This document shows, piece after piece, positions 9,753-18,479 of a stretch of 62,777 nt of DNA. Within the stretch, counting starts at the first letter, position 1. The number at the start of each line of letters is the position of its first letter. Under the pieces are notes generated by a model, which was not told the origin of the DNA, made no database searches, and saw only the letters and a list, made by a program, of their open reading frames with translations. Source of the stretch: Betaproteobacteria bacterium (lineage in GTDB: Bacteria; Pseudomonadota; Gammaproteobacteria; Burkholderiales; Rhodocyclaceae); NCBI GenBank assembly GCA_016208415.1, contig JACQYB010000007.1, forward strand, positions 36,210-98,986. Reading direction: 5' to 3'. The position numbers and the translations under genes are program-made.

Positions 9753-10972
9753 TTAAGCGCAATTCTCTCCATCATTAGGACGTTCGCCACCGTCGCCGCC
9801 AGCCCGGGATAATGCCGCTCTCGGGCTACGAACTGCCTGCCTCGCTCGGCCATGGCCTGGCGCTCCTGGGGCGGCAGCCGCAGCAGTTCGAGCACCGCCT
9901 GCGCGAAGTCCTCGGCGGAATAGGGCACGCAGCGGCCCGCACCGCTGGTGTCGATGACGGCCTGCTGGTCGGGATTGTCGTTGCACACCACCGGCACCCC
10001 CAGGGCCAGGTACTCCGGCACCTTGGTAGGGGACGCGCTATCCAGCAAGAAGCCCCGCGGAAAGGGAGACAGTCCCACTTCCGCCGCGCGCACGTGGCGC
10101 CAACCCTGCGCCATCGGGAGCCAACCCGTCCACAACACGTGCTCCGCCACCCCGGTGGCACGCGCCTGCCCTTCCAGCCACGTGCGGTGTGGCGCGTCTT
10201 GGGTGTCGCCCACCAGCACCAGCAGTGCCCTGGGTTCCTCCCTCAGCACCCGGGCCAGCATGGCGAACAGCACCTCGATACGGCGGGGGCGGTCCAGGGT
10301 GCCCAGATAGACGATGACCCGCCGGGCGGCGAGACGGGGGTCGGGGGGAGGCGGCAGGGGCGTGCCTGCGATGGCATCCAGATCCACCCCCATGGGTACT
10401 GGGGTCATCCTGTCTTGCGGAATCCCCAGTACCGCCAAGTCGGCCTTCATGCGCTCGGACTGCACGAAGACATGGTTCGCCCGAGGAAGCACCCACCTGT
10501 AAAGCAGTAACCGCCCCACGCGCCCGTAAACCCAGTGAAAGAGGAATTTCATCAGCCCCGCCGAGAGACCCTGATCCCTGGCGAGAGCGATGTGCCCTTC
10601 CGGCATGGGGTAGGACATCCAGTAGTAGAAGGGCAACCCTCGGCGGCGCGCCACCCGCAGGGCAAAGGCAGCGGACAGGGGCAGGTCACGCACCTGGATG
10701 GCGTCGTAACGGGCGGGGTCTAAACGGGAGATCTGACGCCAAATGTGCATGAAGGTCTTGACGTGCTTCTTCACCTGGCCGCCGCCCACGTCGCAAAGCA
10801 GCGCCTCGCCGCCGCCCCAGGGCCCGGCGGCCTCGCCGAGGGTGCGGCCCGTCACCAAGTCGGACTGGATGGCCAGCCGGGGCAGATACTTGCCGAAGAG
10901 CACCGCCACGTCGGCGCGGAAGGTGGGCCAGGTCTCGGCGGTGATATAGAGCAGGCGCATGGGCTTACCCAT
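9749..10972 (-). CDS. Glycosyltransferase family 4
   Basis: 407 aa GT-B glycosyltransferase. It starts MRLLYITAETWPTFRADVAV (Met at 10960 or 10972) and contains VFVQSERMKADLAVLGIP in the hinge. The C-terminal domain has VIVYLGTLDRPRRIEVLFAMLARV and GLSPFPRGFLLDSASPTKVPEYLALGVPVV. The final glutamate-containing SPTK-x-PEYLA-G motif is characteristic of GT4 donor sites. It works on the lipid-linked glycan in the cytoplasm. The start overlaps the flippase 3' end by 8 bp and the stop overlaps the next gene by 4 nt, so translation is probably coupled. Confidence 0.85.
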   Translation of the reverse strand: MGKPMRLLYITAETWPTFRADVAVLFGKYLPRLAIQSDLVTGRTLGEAAGPWGGGEALLCDVGGGQVKKHVKTFMHIWRQISRLDPARYDAIQVRDLPLSAAFALRVARRRGLPFYYWMSYPMPEGHIALARDQGLSAGLMKFLFHWVYGRVGRLLLYRWVLPRANHVFVQSERMKADLAVLGIPQDRMTPVPMGVDLDAIAGTPLPPPPDPRLAARRVIVYLGTLDRPRRIEVLFAMLARVLREEPRALLVLVGDTQDAPHRTWLEGQARATGVAEHVLWTGWLPMAQGWRHVRAAEVGLSPFPRGFLLDSASPTKVPEYLALGVPVVCNDNPDQQAVIDTSGAGRCVPYSAEDFAQAVLELLRLPPQERQAMAERGRQFVARERHYPGLAATVANVLMMERIALK

Positions 10973-12488
10973 GGATTACCTTGCGGCCCAAGAGGGCGTG
11001 TACGCATTGGCGCTCGGCGGCTGAAAAAGGTTTCACGGCCCAGGAAGCTACCAGAAAGGCAATCCCGGCGGCCACGGCCAGCACCGCCACTTCCAGCCAA
11101 GCGGGAGAAAGGCGCGGCAGCGAGGCGGCCAGCAGGGTGCCCGCTCCCGCCGCCAGGCCCAGCTTGAAGAGCCCGGCTTGATCGGGCCGGTAGCCCGCGC
11201 GGCGCAGGACCGCCACGACCAGCAGGACGAAGATTAGGTGCCCCCCGCCCAAGGCCGCCACCCCCGCCCAGGGGCCGGCGCCCAAGAAGAACAGCCCGAG
11301 CATGAGGGGCAACACGGACAGGCCGGCAGCCGCGCCCAAGGGGCACAGCCGAGCTTGGCCGGCTGCCACCGCCACGGTCTCCAGCAACTGGCGCTGGCTG
11401 AAGGGCACAAGGGCCAGCATGAAGCCGAAGAACAGCAGGCCCGTGTGGAGAAACTTGCCACCCGAAAGCAGCGCGATGAGCGCCTCACCCCCCACAGCGG
11501 CAAAACCCACCACCGGCATGAGCACGAATAGGCTCAGCTTGCCCGCCAGGTTGGCGTTGCCGGCCAACTCCGCCATGCCGCCGCCGCCCACGTACGCTGC
11601 CACCAGCTTGGGCCGCACCAGACCGAAGAGCAGCGTAGCGGGCAGATAGCGCGCCGCCTGCTCATACAGGCTACGGAGAAACCCGAACACCGCCGCAGCC
11701 TCGCCGCCCGCGAAGCGCTGTAACAACACGATGAAAAGCTGAGGGCTGTACGCAAGGGTCAACAGATGGGCGCCATACATCGGCAGCGCCGTGCTCCAGA
11801 CCTCCCGCACGGCGGGTTCCCGCCAGTTCCCCGCGGCATGAACTGCATCTAGCCTGGACAGATGGCGCCTGAGCCCCCGAAAGGCCAGAGCGGTCATCAG
11901 AACCGATGCCGCCAGTTCCGCCCATAGCACCTCGCGGATGGTCACGTTGTCGCGCGAGGCGGCAAACCCCAACAGAGCCAGAAACACGACCTGACGGCAC
12001 AACACGCTGGTTCGGACGACGTGCTGTTGAATCAGTGGCGCTAGCAGCCCTTCGCAAAGGAAGCGGCCGATGCCTTCGGTGAACACAAGAAATACCCAGC
12101 CCCAGGCCGCGGCACGCGCGACCTCCAGCCCCATACCGGCCAAAAAACCATCCAGGGCGAGCCCGAGCAGGACGGCACACGTGCCCAGCGCCGCCACCTG
12201 CCAGGCAAGCAGCCGGAAGGCAAAGGTCCGCACCTGCCCTGCCGGCGCGTGCAGGCGGTATTCCGGCAGATGGCGCGCGGCGGCCCAGTGCAGGCCCAAC
12301 GCCCCAATCGCGTACGCAAGTTCGGCGCTGGCGATGAGCGTAGCGTAGGCGCCGTACTCTCGCAGCGGCAGTAGCCGCACGATCGAGAGCAGGATCAGGA
12401 ACGTGAGGAGCCCGGAAACCGCCTTGCCGCTGAGGAATTGCCAAGCGCCCCGCCGCAGCGCAGCATGCCCATAGGGATGGCCGCTCAT
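10965..12488 (-). CDS. Wzx-like oligosaccharide flippase (MOP superfamily)
   Basis: 507 aa, about 12 hydrophobic segments. It begins MSGHPYGHAALRRGAWQFLS with LLPLREYGAYATLIASAELAYAIGAL in the first helices, the usual start of polysaccharide-transport flippases. It would move the undecaprenyl-linked repeat unit to the periplasmic face. I start it at ATG 12488, which overlaps the stop of the polymerase gene as ATGA; the same frame stays open to 12860 but that extension is low-complexity and overlaps the upstream gene. The C-terminus overlaps the next glycosyltransferase. Confidence 0.8.
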   Translation of the reverse strand: MSGHPYGHAALRRGAWQFLSGKAVSGLLTFLILLSIVRLLPLREYGAYATLIASAELAYAIGALGLHWAAARHLPEYRLHAPAGQVRTFAFRLLAWQVAALGTCAVLLGLALDGFLAGMGLEVARAAAWGWVFLVFTEGIGRFLCEGLLAPLIQQHVVRTSVLCRQVVFLALLGFAASRDNVTIREVLWAELAASVLMTALAFRGLRRHLSRLDAVHAAGNWREPAVREVWSTALPMYGAHLLTLAYSPQLFIVLLQRFAGGEAAAVFGFLRSLYEQAARYLPATLLFGLVRPKLVAAYVGGGGMAELAGNANLAGKLSLFVLMPVVGFAAVGGEALIALLSGGKFLHTGLLFFGFMLALVPFSQRQLLETVAVAAGQARLCPLGAAAGLSVLPLMLGLFFLGAGPWAGVAALGGGHLIFVLLVVAVLRRAGYRPDQAGLFKLGLAAGAGTLLAASLPRLSPAWLEVAVLAVAAGIAFLVASWAVKPFSAAERQCVHALLGRKVIHG

Positions 12489-13984
12489 GGGCTTGAATCC
12501 GCCGGCTCGACGTGCTGCCGGAACAGCCAAGCCAGGTATCCAAGCAGACCATAGAAGAATATCTGGAAGGCCATGCTCTCCAGCAGTGTCTTGCCATAGA
12601 GGAGATAGAAGGCGGACAAGGGCATGCAGGCTTGTATTACAGCCGCATCCGCGCGAACCCGGGGCAGGCTCGCATCCCGGCGTAGCCGACCCGCCGTGCG
12701 CCAGGCAAGCGCCAGGATCGTGAGGAACAGGCCCGTGCCAAGAAGACCCTGTTCCCACAGCAAGGTGGACGCGGAAGTCAAGCCGATGCCGTACCCGGGA
12801 TATCGGATCGCCACACGGCCGCCGGTCATGTCGTGAGCCGCGCCGAGTCCGTTGCCGCATACCACGGAAACCGGATCGTGGGCACCCTGCCGCTCCGCCC
12901 AGAAGGTGAGAACCGTGGTGCGATTGAGGAGGTAGTTTCCGTAGCCCTTCTCATGGATGTTGTATCGCAAAGTGTCTGCGATCTGATCGTCGACGGATTT
13001 CTTCGACAGGCTGAGGTAGGCGTACCCGGCACCGGCGGTAAGGAGCGCGCCAAGGACCAGGCCGGCAAGTGCATAATGCGGTCGCCGTATGAGGTCATGC
13101 CGGTAAAGGGTAAGAAACACCAATGGCAGCAGGATCACCACCACCTTCGTCTCCCCCATGAATAGCGGCGCGAGAATGACGGGGAGCAGGAAGACAAGGC
13201 GCTTTGCCCCGGGTGATTTCTCCCGGCGATGGGCAAGAAAGAATGCAAGCACAACGACGAGGAAGGTCGCCATGTCCGCATTCGCGCCCCCCGTATACAT
13301 GCTTGCACCGAAAGTGCCGGCCACCACGTCGATGGGCACCAACCCCGGATAAGCCGCCACGAGGCCCTCGCGGATCGGAACGAGCCATATCAGTTCGTAC
13401 AGCGCCCAAGGGAGTTGCGCCAGTGCCACCACGAGGAAAAACATCTTCCATCGTCGCACGTGCTGCTCTCCAATACTGAGCCAGGCCAGGGCATAGAGGA
13501 GACCGCTTACCTGGAAATGCCGCTTCACTCCGCTGAGGACCTCGTAAGCGGACGATGCCTGGGCAAGGCCGTTCAATGTCGTGTAGAGCATGAACACCAA
13601 TGCCACCCATACGAAAGGCGGCGTGTTCCGGGCCACGCCGGGAGTCGTGGCGACCCGAAAGAAGGCGCCCCCCATGAGTGCGAAGCCCAGAATGGAGATT
13701 CCCCACACTGCCTTGCTCGCGGCGCCCTCTGCCCATAGAGGAACCACGCCTGCAACCAGCAGGCCCAGTACGAGGATCAGCCAGATATTCCAGATCGGCT
13801 TCGAAAAAAGAATTGCCGCTACGATGACGCCGGCTGCAATGCCAACGATGATTGGTTGTGCAGTGTATGCAACAAGGCCAAATAGTACGGCGAGAAGCAC
13901 AATGCCGGCCTGTAGTGCCGGCACGGCGGAAGACTGCATCCCACCTCGGGAAGTGCTTACCAGTATGGTGCGTGGTTCAGCCAT
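12485..13984 (-). CDS. O-antigen ligase / Wzy-like polymerase
   Basis: About 499 aa, multi-spanning membrane protein. It has repeated hydrophobic helices (GIVLLAVLFGLVAYTA, VWGISILGFALMGGAFF) and a large periplasmic loop between the later helices containing NRTTVLTFWAERQGAHDPV, as in O-antigen ligase/polymerase (PF04932-like) proteins. It would polymerise or ligate the exported repeat units. The start is placed at ATG 13984; an in-frame GTG at 13996 is possible. It is translationally coupled (ATGA) to the flippase downstream and lies about 130 bp after epsI. Confidence 0.75.
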   Translation of the reverse strand: MAEPRTILVSTSRGGMQSSAVPALQAGIVLLAVLFGLVAYTAQPIIVGIAAGVIVAAILFSKPIWNIWLILVLGLLVAGVVPLWAEGAASKAVWGISILGFALMGGAFFRVATTPGVARNTPPFVWVALVFMLYTTLNGLAQASSAYEVLSGVKRHFQVSGLLYALAWLSIGEQHVRRWKMFFLVVALAQLPWALYELIWLVPIREGLVAAYPGLVPIDVVAGTFGASMYTGGANADMATFLVVVLAFFLAHRREKSPGAKRLVFLLPVILAPLFMGETKVVVILLPLVFLTLYRHDLIRRPHYALAGLVLGALLTAGAGYAYLSLSKKSVDDQIADTLRYNIHEKGYGNYLLNRTTVLTFWAERQGAHDPVSVVCGNGLGAAHDMTGGRVAIRYPGYGIGLTSASTLLWEQGLLGTGLFLTILALAWRTAGRLRRDASLPRVRADAAVIQACMPLSAFYLLYGKTLLESMAFQIFFYGLLGYLAWLFRQHVEPADSSP

Positions 13985-14113
13985 GCCTGAAACCACGATG
14001 CGAATGACTCAAGACAACGCACGGCCTCATGCTGTACCAAGCGGTTACTTCGCGCAGGCGCGCAAAGCCTACGTGTGCACGCGTCGGCGCGTTATGCAGA
14101 GTGGCGGAAGCAA

Positions 14114-14893
14114 TCATTGGTCGCCAAGCCTCCCAGCGATCTTGGTTCGCCCGGACGGAGTCATGGCGCCCAGCATTGCGCGAATGAAATCATCCTGGGT
14201 CTGAAAAGCGCTTTTTTCATCGCGATCAATGGACGAGGCGCGAATCAGCATGCCGTCAGGTATGCGCCCCGAGAAGCCATATTTCATCTGGGCGAGCTTC
14301 TGCCGAAAGTCGGCATAGGTGGCTCTCTCGCCGACGGTAACCCAGTAGGTGATCGGCTCGTTGCGACTCCCCTGCGTTGCCAACAAGCGCGTGATCGGCA
14401 AGATGCCAAATCCGGTCTTGAGCTGATCAAGCCTCGCGCGCCGGACCTCAAAACCCTGAGCGGTATAGCAGACCTCTGGTCTGTGAACCCGCATGGCATC
14501 GCTTTGATCGCCACCGTAGGCTATCGAAAGCATGATGCGCTGTCCGGCACTGTTGACATACGTGCGGGCCAGCGTCTGATTGTAGATCCTGTCGAGCTTC
14601 GCCTGAACGTCCGGCGCGGGCAGGACGGGGCGGATGGTGTCGTCGATGCGCCAGTCGCGGAAGCTTTGGGGAATCATGCCTTCGAGATCGACCTTGGGGC
14701 CGCGATCGGCGAGCCGGGTGGTCGGTGTTGCCGCGAAGGCAAGGCCAGCGGCAACAACCATGGCGAGCAGAAGCAGGAAGGGTTTGTGAAAGGGTTTGTC
14801 CATGGCGTCCGCGGCCTTGCCAGCCTTGCTCCGTCGTTCCCGCCCGGGCGCAGCATGCAAGGTCGTGGCACCCACCGTGCCCGTTGAACTCAT
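14114..14893 (-). CDS. epsI: EpsI exosortase-associated protein (DUF3485)
   Basis: 259 aa from ATG 14893, or 229 aa from ATG 14803 ([20 protein letters not shown]), which places the signal-anchor helix at the N-terminus. The EpsI/DUF3485 domain shows [12 protein letters not shown], the Tyr-rich [33 protein letters not shown] with its conserved H-x-P-x-x-C, and [17 protein letters not shown]. EpsI proteins accompany exosortases, sometimes as the C-terminal half of the exosortase itself, and are needed for polysaccharide export; the mechanism is unknown. The start overlaps the xrtB 3' remnant as ATGA, which preserves an ancestral xrtB-epsI coupling. Confidence 0.85.
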   Translation of the reverse strand: MSSTGTVGATTLHAAPGRERRSKAGKAADAMDKPFHKPFLLLLAMVVAAGLAFAATPTTRLADRGPKVDLEGMIPQSFRDWRIDDTIRPVLPAPDVQAKLDRIYNQTLARTYVNSAGQRIMLSIAYGGDQSDAMRVHRPEVCYTAQGFEVRRARLDQLKTGFGILPITRLLATQGSRNEPITYWVTVGERATYADFRQKLAQMKYGFSGRIPDGMLIRASSIDRDEKSAFQTQDDFIRAMLGAMTPSGRTKIAGRLGDQ

Positions 14894-15093
14894 GCCCTCG
14901 GCCGCCGCAAGTTGACGCCCGCCCGCAGCAGCGAGTCCACGCTGACAATGAGCAGCAGCGCACTCAGGAACAGCACCATCCCCGCGAAATCGTGGAGGAA
15001 GCCCTGCCCCGCCTCGTCACCCAGGTGATAGGTGACCAGCGTAAGCACGATCACGCGGATGACGTTTGCAGTGAAGGAGATCGGCACGGTGAG
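14890..15093 (-). pseudogene. Second, 5'-truncated 3' end of exosortase B gene
   Basis: This frame encodes only the last ~65 residues of an exosortase: [31 protein letters not shown] and [15 protein letters not shown], nearly identical in protein to the C-terminus of the complete xrtB at 15780. Nucleotide similarity to 15780-15990 begins near base 14925 and ends abruptly at about 15093, just before the ORF6N gene stop. It lacks the catalytic Cys region, so it cannot be a working transpeptidase, though it retains the Arg and His motifs. It still overlaps epsI by ATGA, so it looks like the original downstream end of xrtB left behind by a recombination. Confidence 0.85.
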
Positions 15094-15094
15094 C

Positions 15095-15643
15095 CTACTT
15101 ACGCCGGTCTTCGTCAAGATCGGCTGTGAAGCCGATTGGGCGGGGCGAGCCGGCGGGGCTGCGCATCAGTTTCCGGATGGCGTTCATGAGGCCGGAAATG
15201 GCCTGGTCATGACTGCCCACCTTTCGCTCCAGGGCGTCCAGCTTGGCCGCCAGTTCCTTGTGCGTGGACAGCATTTCGCGAAGCTCGACGAAAGCGCGCA
15301 CGATATGCAGACTGACCTGAATGGCGCGATCTGTCCTGAGTACATTGCCGAGCATCAGGGCACCGTGTTCGGTAAAGGCATAGGGCAGGGCGGAAGAGAA
15401 TTTCAGCTTGGCAAGGTGGTCACAATTTGTGACCACCTGCAGTTTCTCGTCCTTGCCGAGCTGGAACATGAAGTCGGCGGGAAAGCGTTCGCTGTTGCGG
15501 CGAACGGCCTGATTCAGCGCCTTTGTGGGTACTCCGTAGAGATCAGCCAGGTCCGCATCGAGCATCACTTTGACACCGCGGATGAGCAGGATTCGCTCGG
15601 CGATGGCTTCGTGGGGGGGCAGGAGGTTATTGGCGTTCATCAT
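15095..15643 (-). CDS. ORF6N-domain protein (KilA-N/Bro-like)
   Basis: About 182 aa. The N-terminal ORF6N domain (residues 12-100) is clear: [43 protein letters not shown] and [15 protein letters not shown]. The C-terminal ~60 residues are predicted helical ([21 protein letters not shown]). ORF6N proteins are common on prophages and mobile elements and are thought to be DNA-binding; their role here is unknown. ATG 15643 is preferred over the upstream TTG 15652. It sits between a complete xrtB and a truncated copy of the xrtB 3' end, so it marks the edge of an inserted or recombined segment. Confidence 0.85.
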   Translation of the reverse strand: MMNANNLLPPHEAIAERILLIRGVKVMLDADLADLYGVPTKALNQAVRRNSERFPADFMFQLGKDEKLQVVTNCDHLAKLKFSSALPYAFTEHGALMLGNVLRTDRAIQVSLHIVRAFVELREMLSTHKELAAKLDALERKVGSHDQAISGLMNAIRKLMRSPAGSPRPIGFTADLDEDRRK

Positions 15644-15779
15644 GCGGGGCAAGATTCAAATTGAGGCACCGCCCCAGCCAGCCCAAGGCGCTGGGCGAAC
15701 CCACCGGGGCCGAGAAGCACGGCGTGAGCGGTTGCTCGAATCCGGAGTCGCGCCGCGATGTCCGATGGCCAGGCGGCGC

Positions 15780-16652
15780 TCATTTCCCCCGCCATTTCAC
15801 CCCCGCCCGCAGCAGCGAATCCGCCCCCACGATCAGCATCAACGCACTTAGAAACAAAACCATCCCCGCGAAATCGTGCAGGAAGCCCTGCCCCGCTTCG
15901 TCGCCCAGGTGATAGGTGACGAGCGTAAGCGTGATGACGCGGATGACGTTTGCCGTGAAGGAAATCGGCACGATGAGGATCGCCAGCGCCACGTTGCGGA
16001 AGACCGATTCCTGCCGCACGACGTTGAGATAGAGCAGCCCCAGGGCCTCCAGGGTGAAGAGGGTGGGCAGGCGGGCGCAGGCATCGGCCACGAGGAGCTG
16101 GTACTGGCCGATATGGAGCGTGACGCCGCTGCGGGCCAGGGGGTAGCCGAAGGCGTGGAGGACGTGCTCGGCCACGACGGAGACGGCGATCTTCATGGGC
16201 ATGGTGACCGCGTCGACGATGAAGCCGGGCAGCGGGATCATGAAGAGCATGAAGAACAGCGGGAACCACAGCGCCTTGAGCACCGCCGTGCCCCGCAACA
16301 GCAGGAGCACGGCGGTGAGCACCCAGACGAGGGAGCCGATTTCGAACAGCAGGATGTCCTGCGAGCGGCCCAGGATGTAGAGCAGCAGGCCGAAGACGAG
16401 GGTGACCCAGCCGCCGGCGCCGGCGGGTTTCGCCCCGCTGGCGGGGATGAATTCTGGCCACTTGCGGTAGAGCAGCCAGAGGGAGAGCAGCAGCACGATG
16501 GGGCCGTGGCGCTGTTCGTCCGTGCTCCAGATGCCGCGCATGAGATCCACGAAGCTGGGCACGTACATGACGCACAGCCCGGCCAGGACAACCGCCCAGG
16601 GCAGCAATGCTTTCCGGGAGATGTCGATGGCGATTTGGGCTACGGCGGCCAT
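15780..16652 (-). CDS. xrtB: Exosortase B
   Basis: 290 aa inner-membrane cysteine transpeptidase that cleaves PEP-CTERM sorting signals. About eight hydrophobic helices are visible. The proposed catalytic triad is present: Cys in VADACARLPTLFTLEALG (about residue 190), Arg in FTANVIRV and His in [11 protein letters not shown]. The usual AC-x-GL(R) context reads ACARLP here, a small departure at the active-site loop. The hallmark WSTDEQRHGPIVLLLSLWLL is near the N-terminus. ATG 16652 is chosen; an in-frame TTG lies at 16673. The three PEP-CTERM proteins upstream are its likely substrates. Confidence 0.9.
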   Translation of the reverse strand: MAAVAQIAIDISRKALLPWAVVLAGLCVMYVPSFVDLMRGIWSTDEQRHGPIVLLLSLWLLYRKWPEFIPASGAKPAGAGGWVTLVFGLLLYILGRSQDILLFEIGSLVWVLTAVLLLLRGTAVLKALWFPLFFMLFMIPLPGFIVDAVTMPMKIAVSVVAEHVLHAFGYPLARSGVTLHIGQYQLLVADACARLPTLFTLEALGLLYLNVVRQESVFRNVALAILIVPISFTANVIRVITLTLVTYHLGDEAGQGFLHDFAGMVLFLSALMLIVGADSLLRAGVKWRGK

Positions 16653-17029
16653 TGGTTGTGCGTAGGGCGACAAGGGGTTTGCAAAGGGAGTGACTATGCC
16701 AGTGCTCTAGTATGTGCGATCCACGGGCACGTTACCGTGACGGATTCCTCGTTTGCGCCGGAGGGATGACTCAAGTTTTCGCCAAGGCGGCGGTGGCCTG
16801 ACGGTCATGGCTTGGGCACCACCCCGGATGCTGAAACCTCGCCGCTCCCACTCCTCACTCTTTCGGCTACGTGCGGTTGCGCGGTAACTCGCTACCTACG
16901 GGTATAACAACGGCCTTCCGGAGGATCAATGATGCGAAGGGGGTACGACGAAGGGACTAGGGCAGAACGGTGCCCACCCGTTGCGAGTTGGGCTGGTGGC
17001 GCGGATGGTTCAATCAGTCGGCGTAATGT
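16653..17029. other. Intergenic stretch between xrtB and the HEPN gene
   Basis: I see no convincing gene here. It contains the left copy of a 45-bp direct repeat (16732-16776). Short open frames in this stretch have no recognisable similarity or ribosome-binding site. Any promoter for the xrtB-epsI transcript should lie here, but no clear -35/-10 pair stands out. Confidence 0.5.
16732..16776 (+). repeat. 45-bp direct repeat, left copy
   Basis: Begins TTACCGTGACGG and ends GGGATGACTCAAGT. It matches 18118-18162 at 44 of 45 positions in the same orientation (one A/C difference after the first 12 bases). The two copies bracket the MNT/HEPN gene pair. Confidence 0.85.
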
Positions 17030-17425
17030 TCACCGTTCCAACCGCGCACGTATGAATCGTAGCGCGGAGGCCGCGCAGTCGATGGCTTCAAGAACGTCAG
17101 CAACATCTGGATCCGGATCGACGGTAGGGTAGCGGAACGTCGTTGCGAAGGGGGTCAGCATTGCCGCCGTTTCGGCCAGGATGACAAGATCGCCGTCCAT
17201 CTTGCAGCACTCGGCAAGCAAAACCGTGAGGTCGTGCGTCTTGCGTGGGGTGACGCCATGGTATGCAAGAAATGCCTTGAACGCCTTTTCGGCAGCCTGC
17301 TGACAGTGGTAGGCAGCCGTATCGGTGATTGGGGGGTCGCCGACCAACGCGCGCCGTGCCGTTTCGATGTCATGGTCCGCCTTGGCGAGCCAGGCGCTGG
17401 CGAGTCGAGTATTGTCGTCAGCCAT
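17030..17425 (-). CDS. HEPN-domain protein of an MNT/HEPN pair
   Basis: 131 aa HEPN-domain protein (PF05168-like). Visible motifs are ASAWLAKADHDIETARRAL, DTAAYHCQQAAEKAFKAFL, HGVTPRKTHDLTVLL (the His-containing HEPN motif) and the closing ALRFIRARLER. HEPN proteins of this class are RNase toxins or substrates of the partner nucleotidyltransferase. The start ATG 17425 overlaps the 3' end of the nucleotidyltransferase gene by 8 bp, so the two are translationally coupled with the presumed antitoxin first. A decayed relative lies at 22965-23410. Confidence 0.85.
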   Translation of the reverse strand: MADDNTRLASAWLAKADHDIETARRALVGDPPITDTAAYHCQQAAEKAFKAFLAYHGVTPRKTHDLTVLLAECCKMDGDLVILAETAAMLTPFATTFRYPTVDPDPDVADVLEAIDCAASALRFIRARLER

Positions 17426-17735
17426 GGAGGGTCCGCCCCTCGCGCATGATCCGCCGGACCAGGGATGCCTGCGCTTTCTGCTCTTCGGCGACTTCGTGGC
17501 GGGTGCGTACGAGCACGTCGCAGGGGATGCCAAGGCCGAAGAGGCCTCGATAGGCTGCCCGCGCCCGACGCCAGCCGGGCTCCGAGGACTCCGCCACGAC
17601 GACAAGCAGGTCGACGTCGCTGTCTGCGTGCGGATCTCCCCACGCCTGGGAGCCAAACAACACAATGCGCTCCGGATGGTAGATGTCTACGAGCCGGCGC
17701 GTGATTTCGTCGAGCGATTCCTGGCTGATCTTCAT
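17418..17735 (-). CDS. MNT-type minimal nucleotidyltransferase (antitoxin of HEPN pair)
   Basis: 105 aa NTP_transf_2-family protein. The nucleotidyltransferase signature GS-x10-DxD is complete (GSQAWGDPHADSDVD at residues about 28-42), with a further acidic residue expected around IPCDVLV. In characterised MNT/HEPN modules the MNT protein AMPylates and silences the HEPN RNase. The gene precedes and overlaps its HEPN partner. The region ARAAYRGLFGLGIPCD is also found in the decayed copy near 23400, showing common origin. Confidence 0.85.
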   Translation of the reverse strand: MKISQESLDEITRRLVDIYHPERIVLFGSQAWGDPHADSDVDLLVVVAESSEPGWRRARAAYRGLFGLGIPCDVLVRTRHEVAEEQKAQASLVRRIMREGRTLHG

Positions 17736-18215
17736 TTTGAACCGGAGGGTCCGAGTACAAAGGGCGTCAGGCTAGGGCGGCCAGCACTACGGGAACCAAC
17801 ACGAGCGCCACGGATACCTTCGCGGGAATCATCATAGCTCATTCGGTGACTCTGCTTTAATTTGCCCGGCGGCACGCCCCGGCGCGCCAGCGGGGGTGTG
17901 CCACTTGACCCGATGGCCACCCAATCAAGCAGTTTTTCTGTCCTGCTGTGCGGTGCCGTATTGATGGGCCGCGATCCGCGGATCAGTGACACGGCGGCGC
18001 AACGAAATTTCGGGGAAAGCTCAGGCCAGCATTTGCAGCAGGGTGCGGGCGCACCACAAGCTCTCGGACTCCCGCCAAGCGCCCGCTGCGGCCCGGAATG
18101 TGCGGCCAGTGCGTGCATTACCGTGACGGCTTCCTCGTTTGCGCCGGAGGGATGACTCAAGTCGCTGAAACGGTGGCCACGCCAGGCCCAGCGAAAAGCG
18201 GTTGGATGCGATTCT
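17736..18215. other. Intergenic stretch upstream of the MNT gene
   Basis: About 480 bp with no gene I can support on either strand. It contains the right copy of the 45-bp direct repeat (18118-18162) and presumably the promoter of the MNT/HEPN operon. The longer open frame on the minus strand here has no recognisable domain and is treated as spurious. Confidence 0.5.
18118..18162 (+). repeat. 45-bp direct repeat, right copy
   Basis: Partner of 16732-16776, same orientation, one mismatch. The repeat is 1386 bp from its partner and encloses the whole MNT/HEPN module. Confidence 0.85.
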
Positions 18216-18479
18216 TCACAAAGGGAGGGGTTCCAGCTCGACATGCACGCGCCGCCCGAGAGCCGCTGCAATATTGACCAGCGCATCAAGCGAGAAGCGG
18301 GAGATGCGCCCGCGCAGCAGGTCATTGACGCGCGGTTGGCTGACGCCACAACGCCGGGCCGCCTCTGCTTGCGTCCAGCCGCTTGGCAGCAGCGCGCTGC
18401 GAAGGCGCTGCGAAGGCGCAGCGAGAACATTCGGTGCAATCTGACTATTGCACCGGGCTACAGTCGCTGTGGCTGCGCG
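18216..18479 (-). pseudogene. Remnant of an XRE/HigA-like antitoxin
   Basis: A frame directly after the epsF-epsG stop encodes a clear helix-turn-helix of the XRE antitoxin type: GWTQAEAARRCGVSQPRVND followed by LLRGRISRFSLDALVNIAAA and LGRRVHVELEPL. There is no ATG/GTG start, and the helix normally preceding the HTH is shortened to LRSALLPSGW next to a small tandem duplication (GCGCCTTCGCA twice). No toxin gene is adjacent. It is best read as an orphan, truncated antitoxin rather than an active gene. Confidence 0.55.

Noticed and set aside
16732-18162. Direct repeats considered as a CRISPR array
   Set aside because: Only two copies, 1.4 kb apart, with genes between them. No CRISPR array was found anywhere in the window.
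17732-18439. 235-codon minus-strand frame upstream of the MNT gene
   Set aside because: No recognisable domain or ribosome-binding site; it spans a direct repeat and the out-of-frame XRE remnant.
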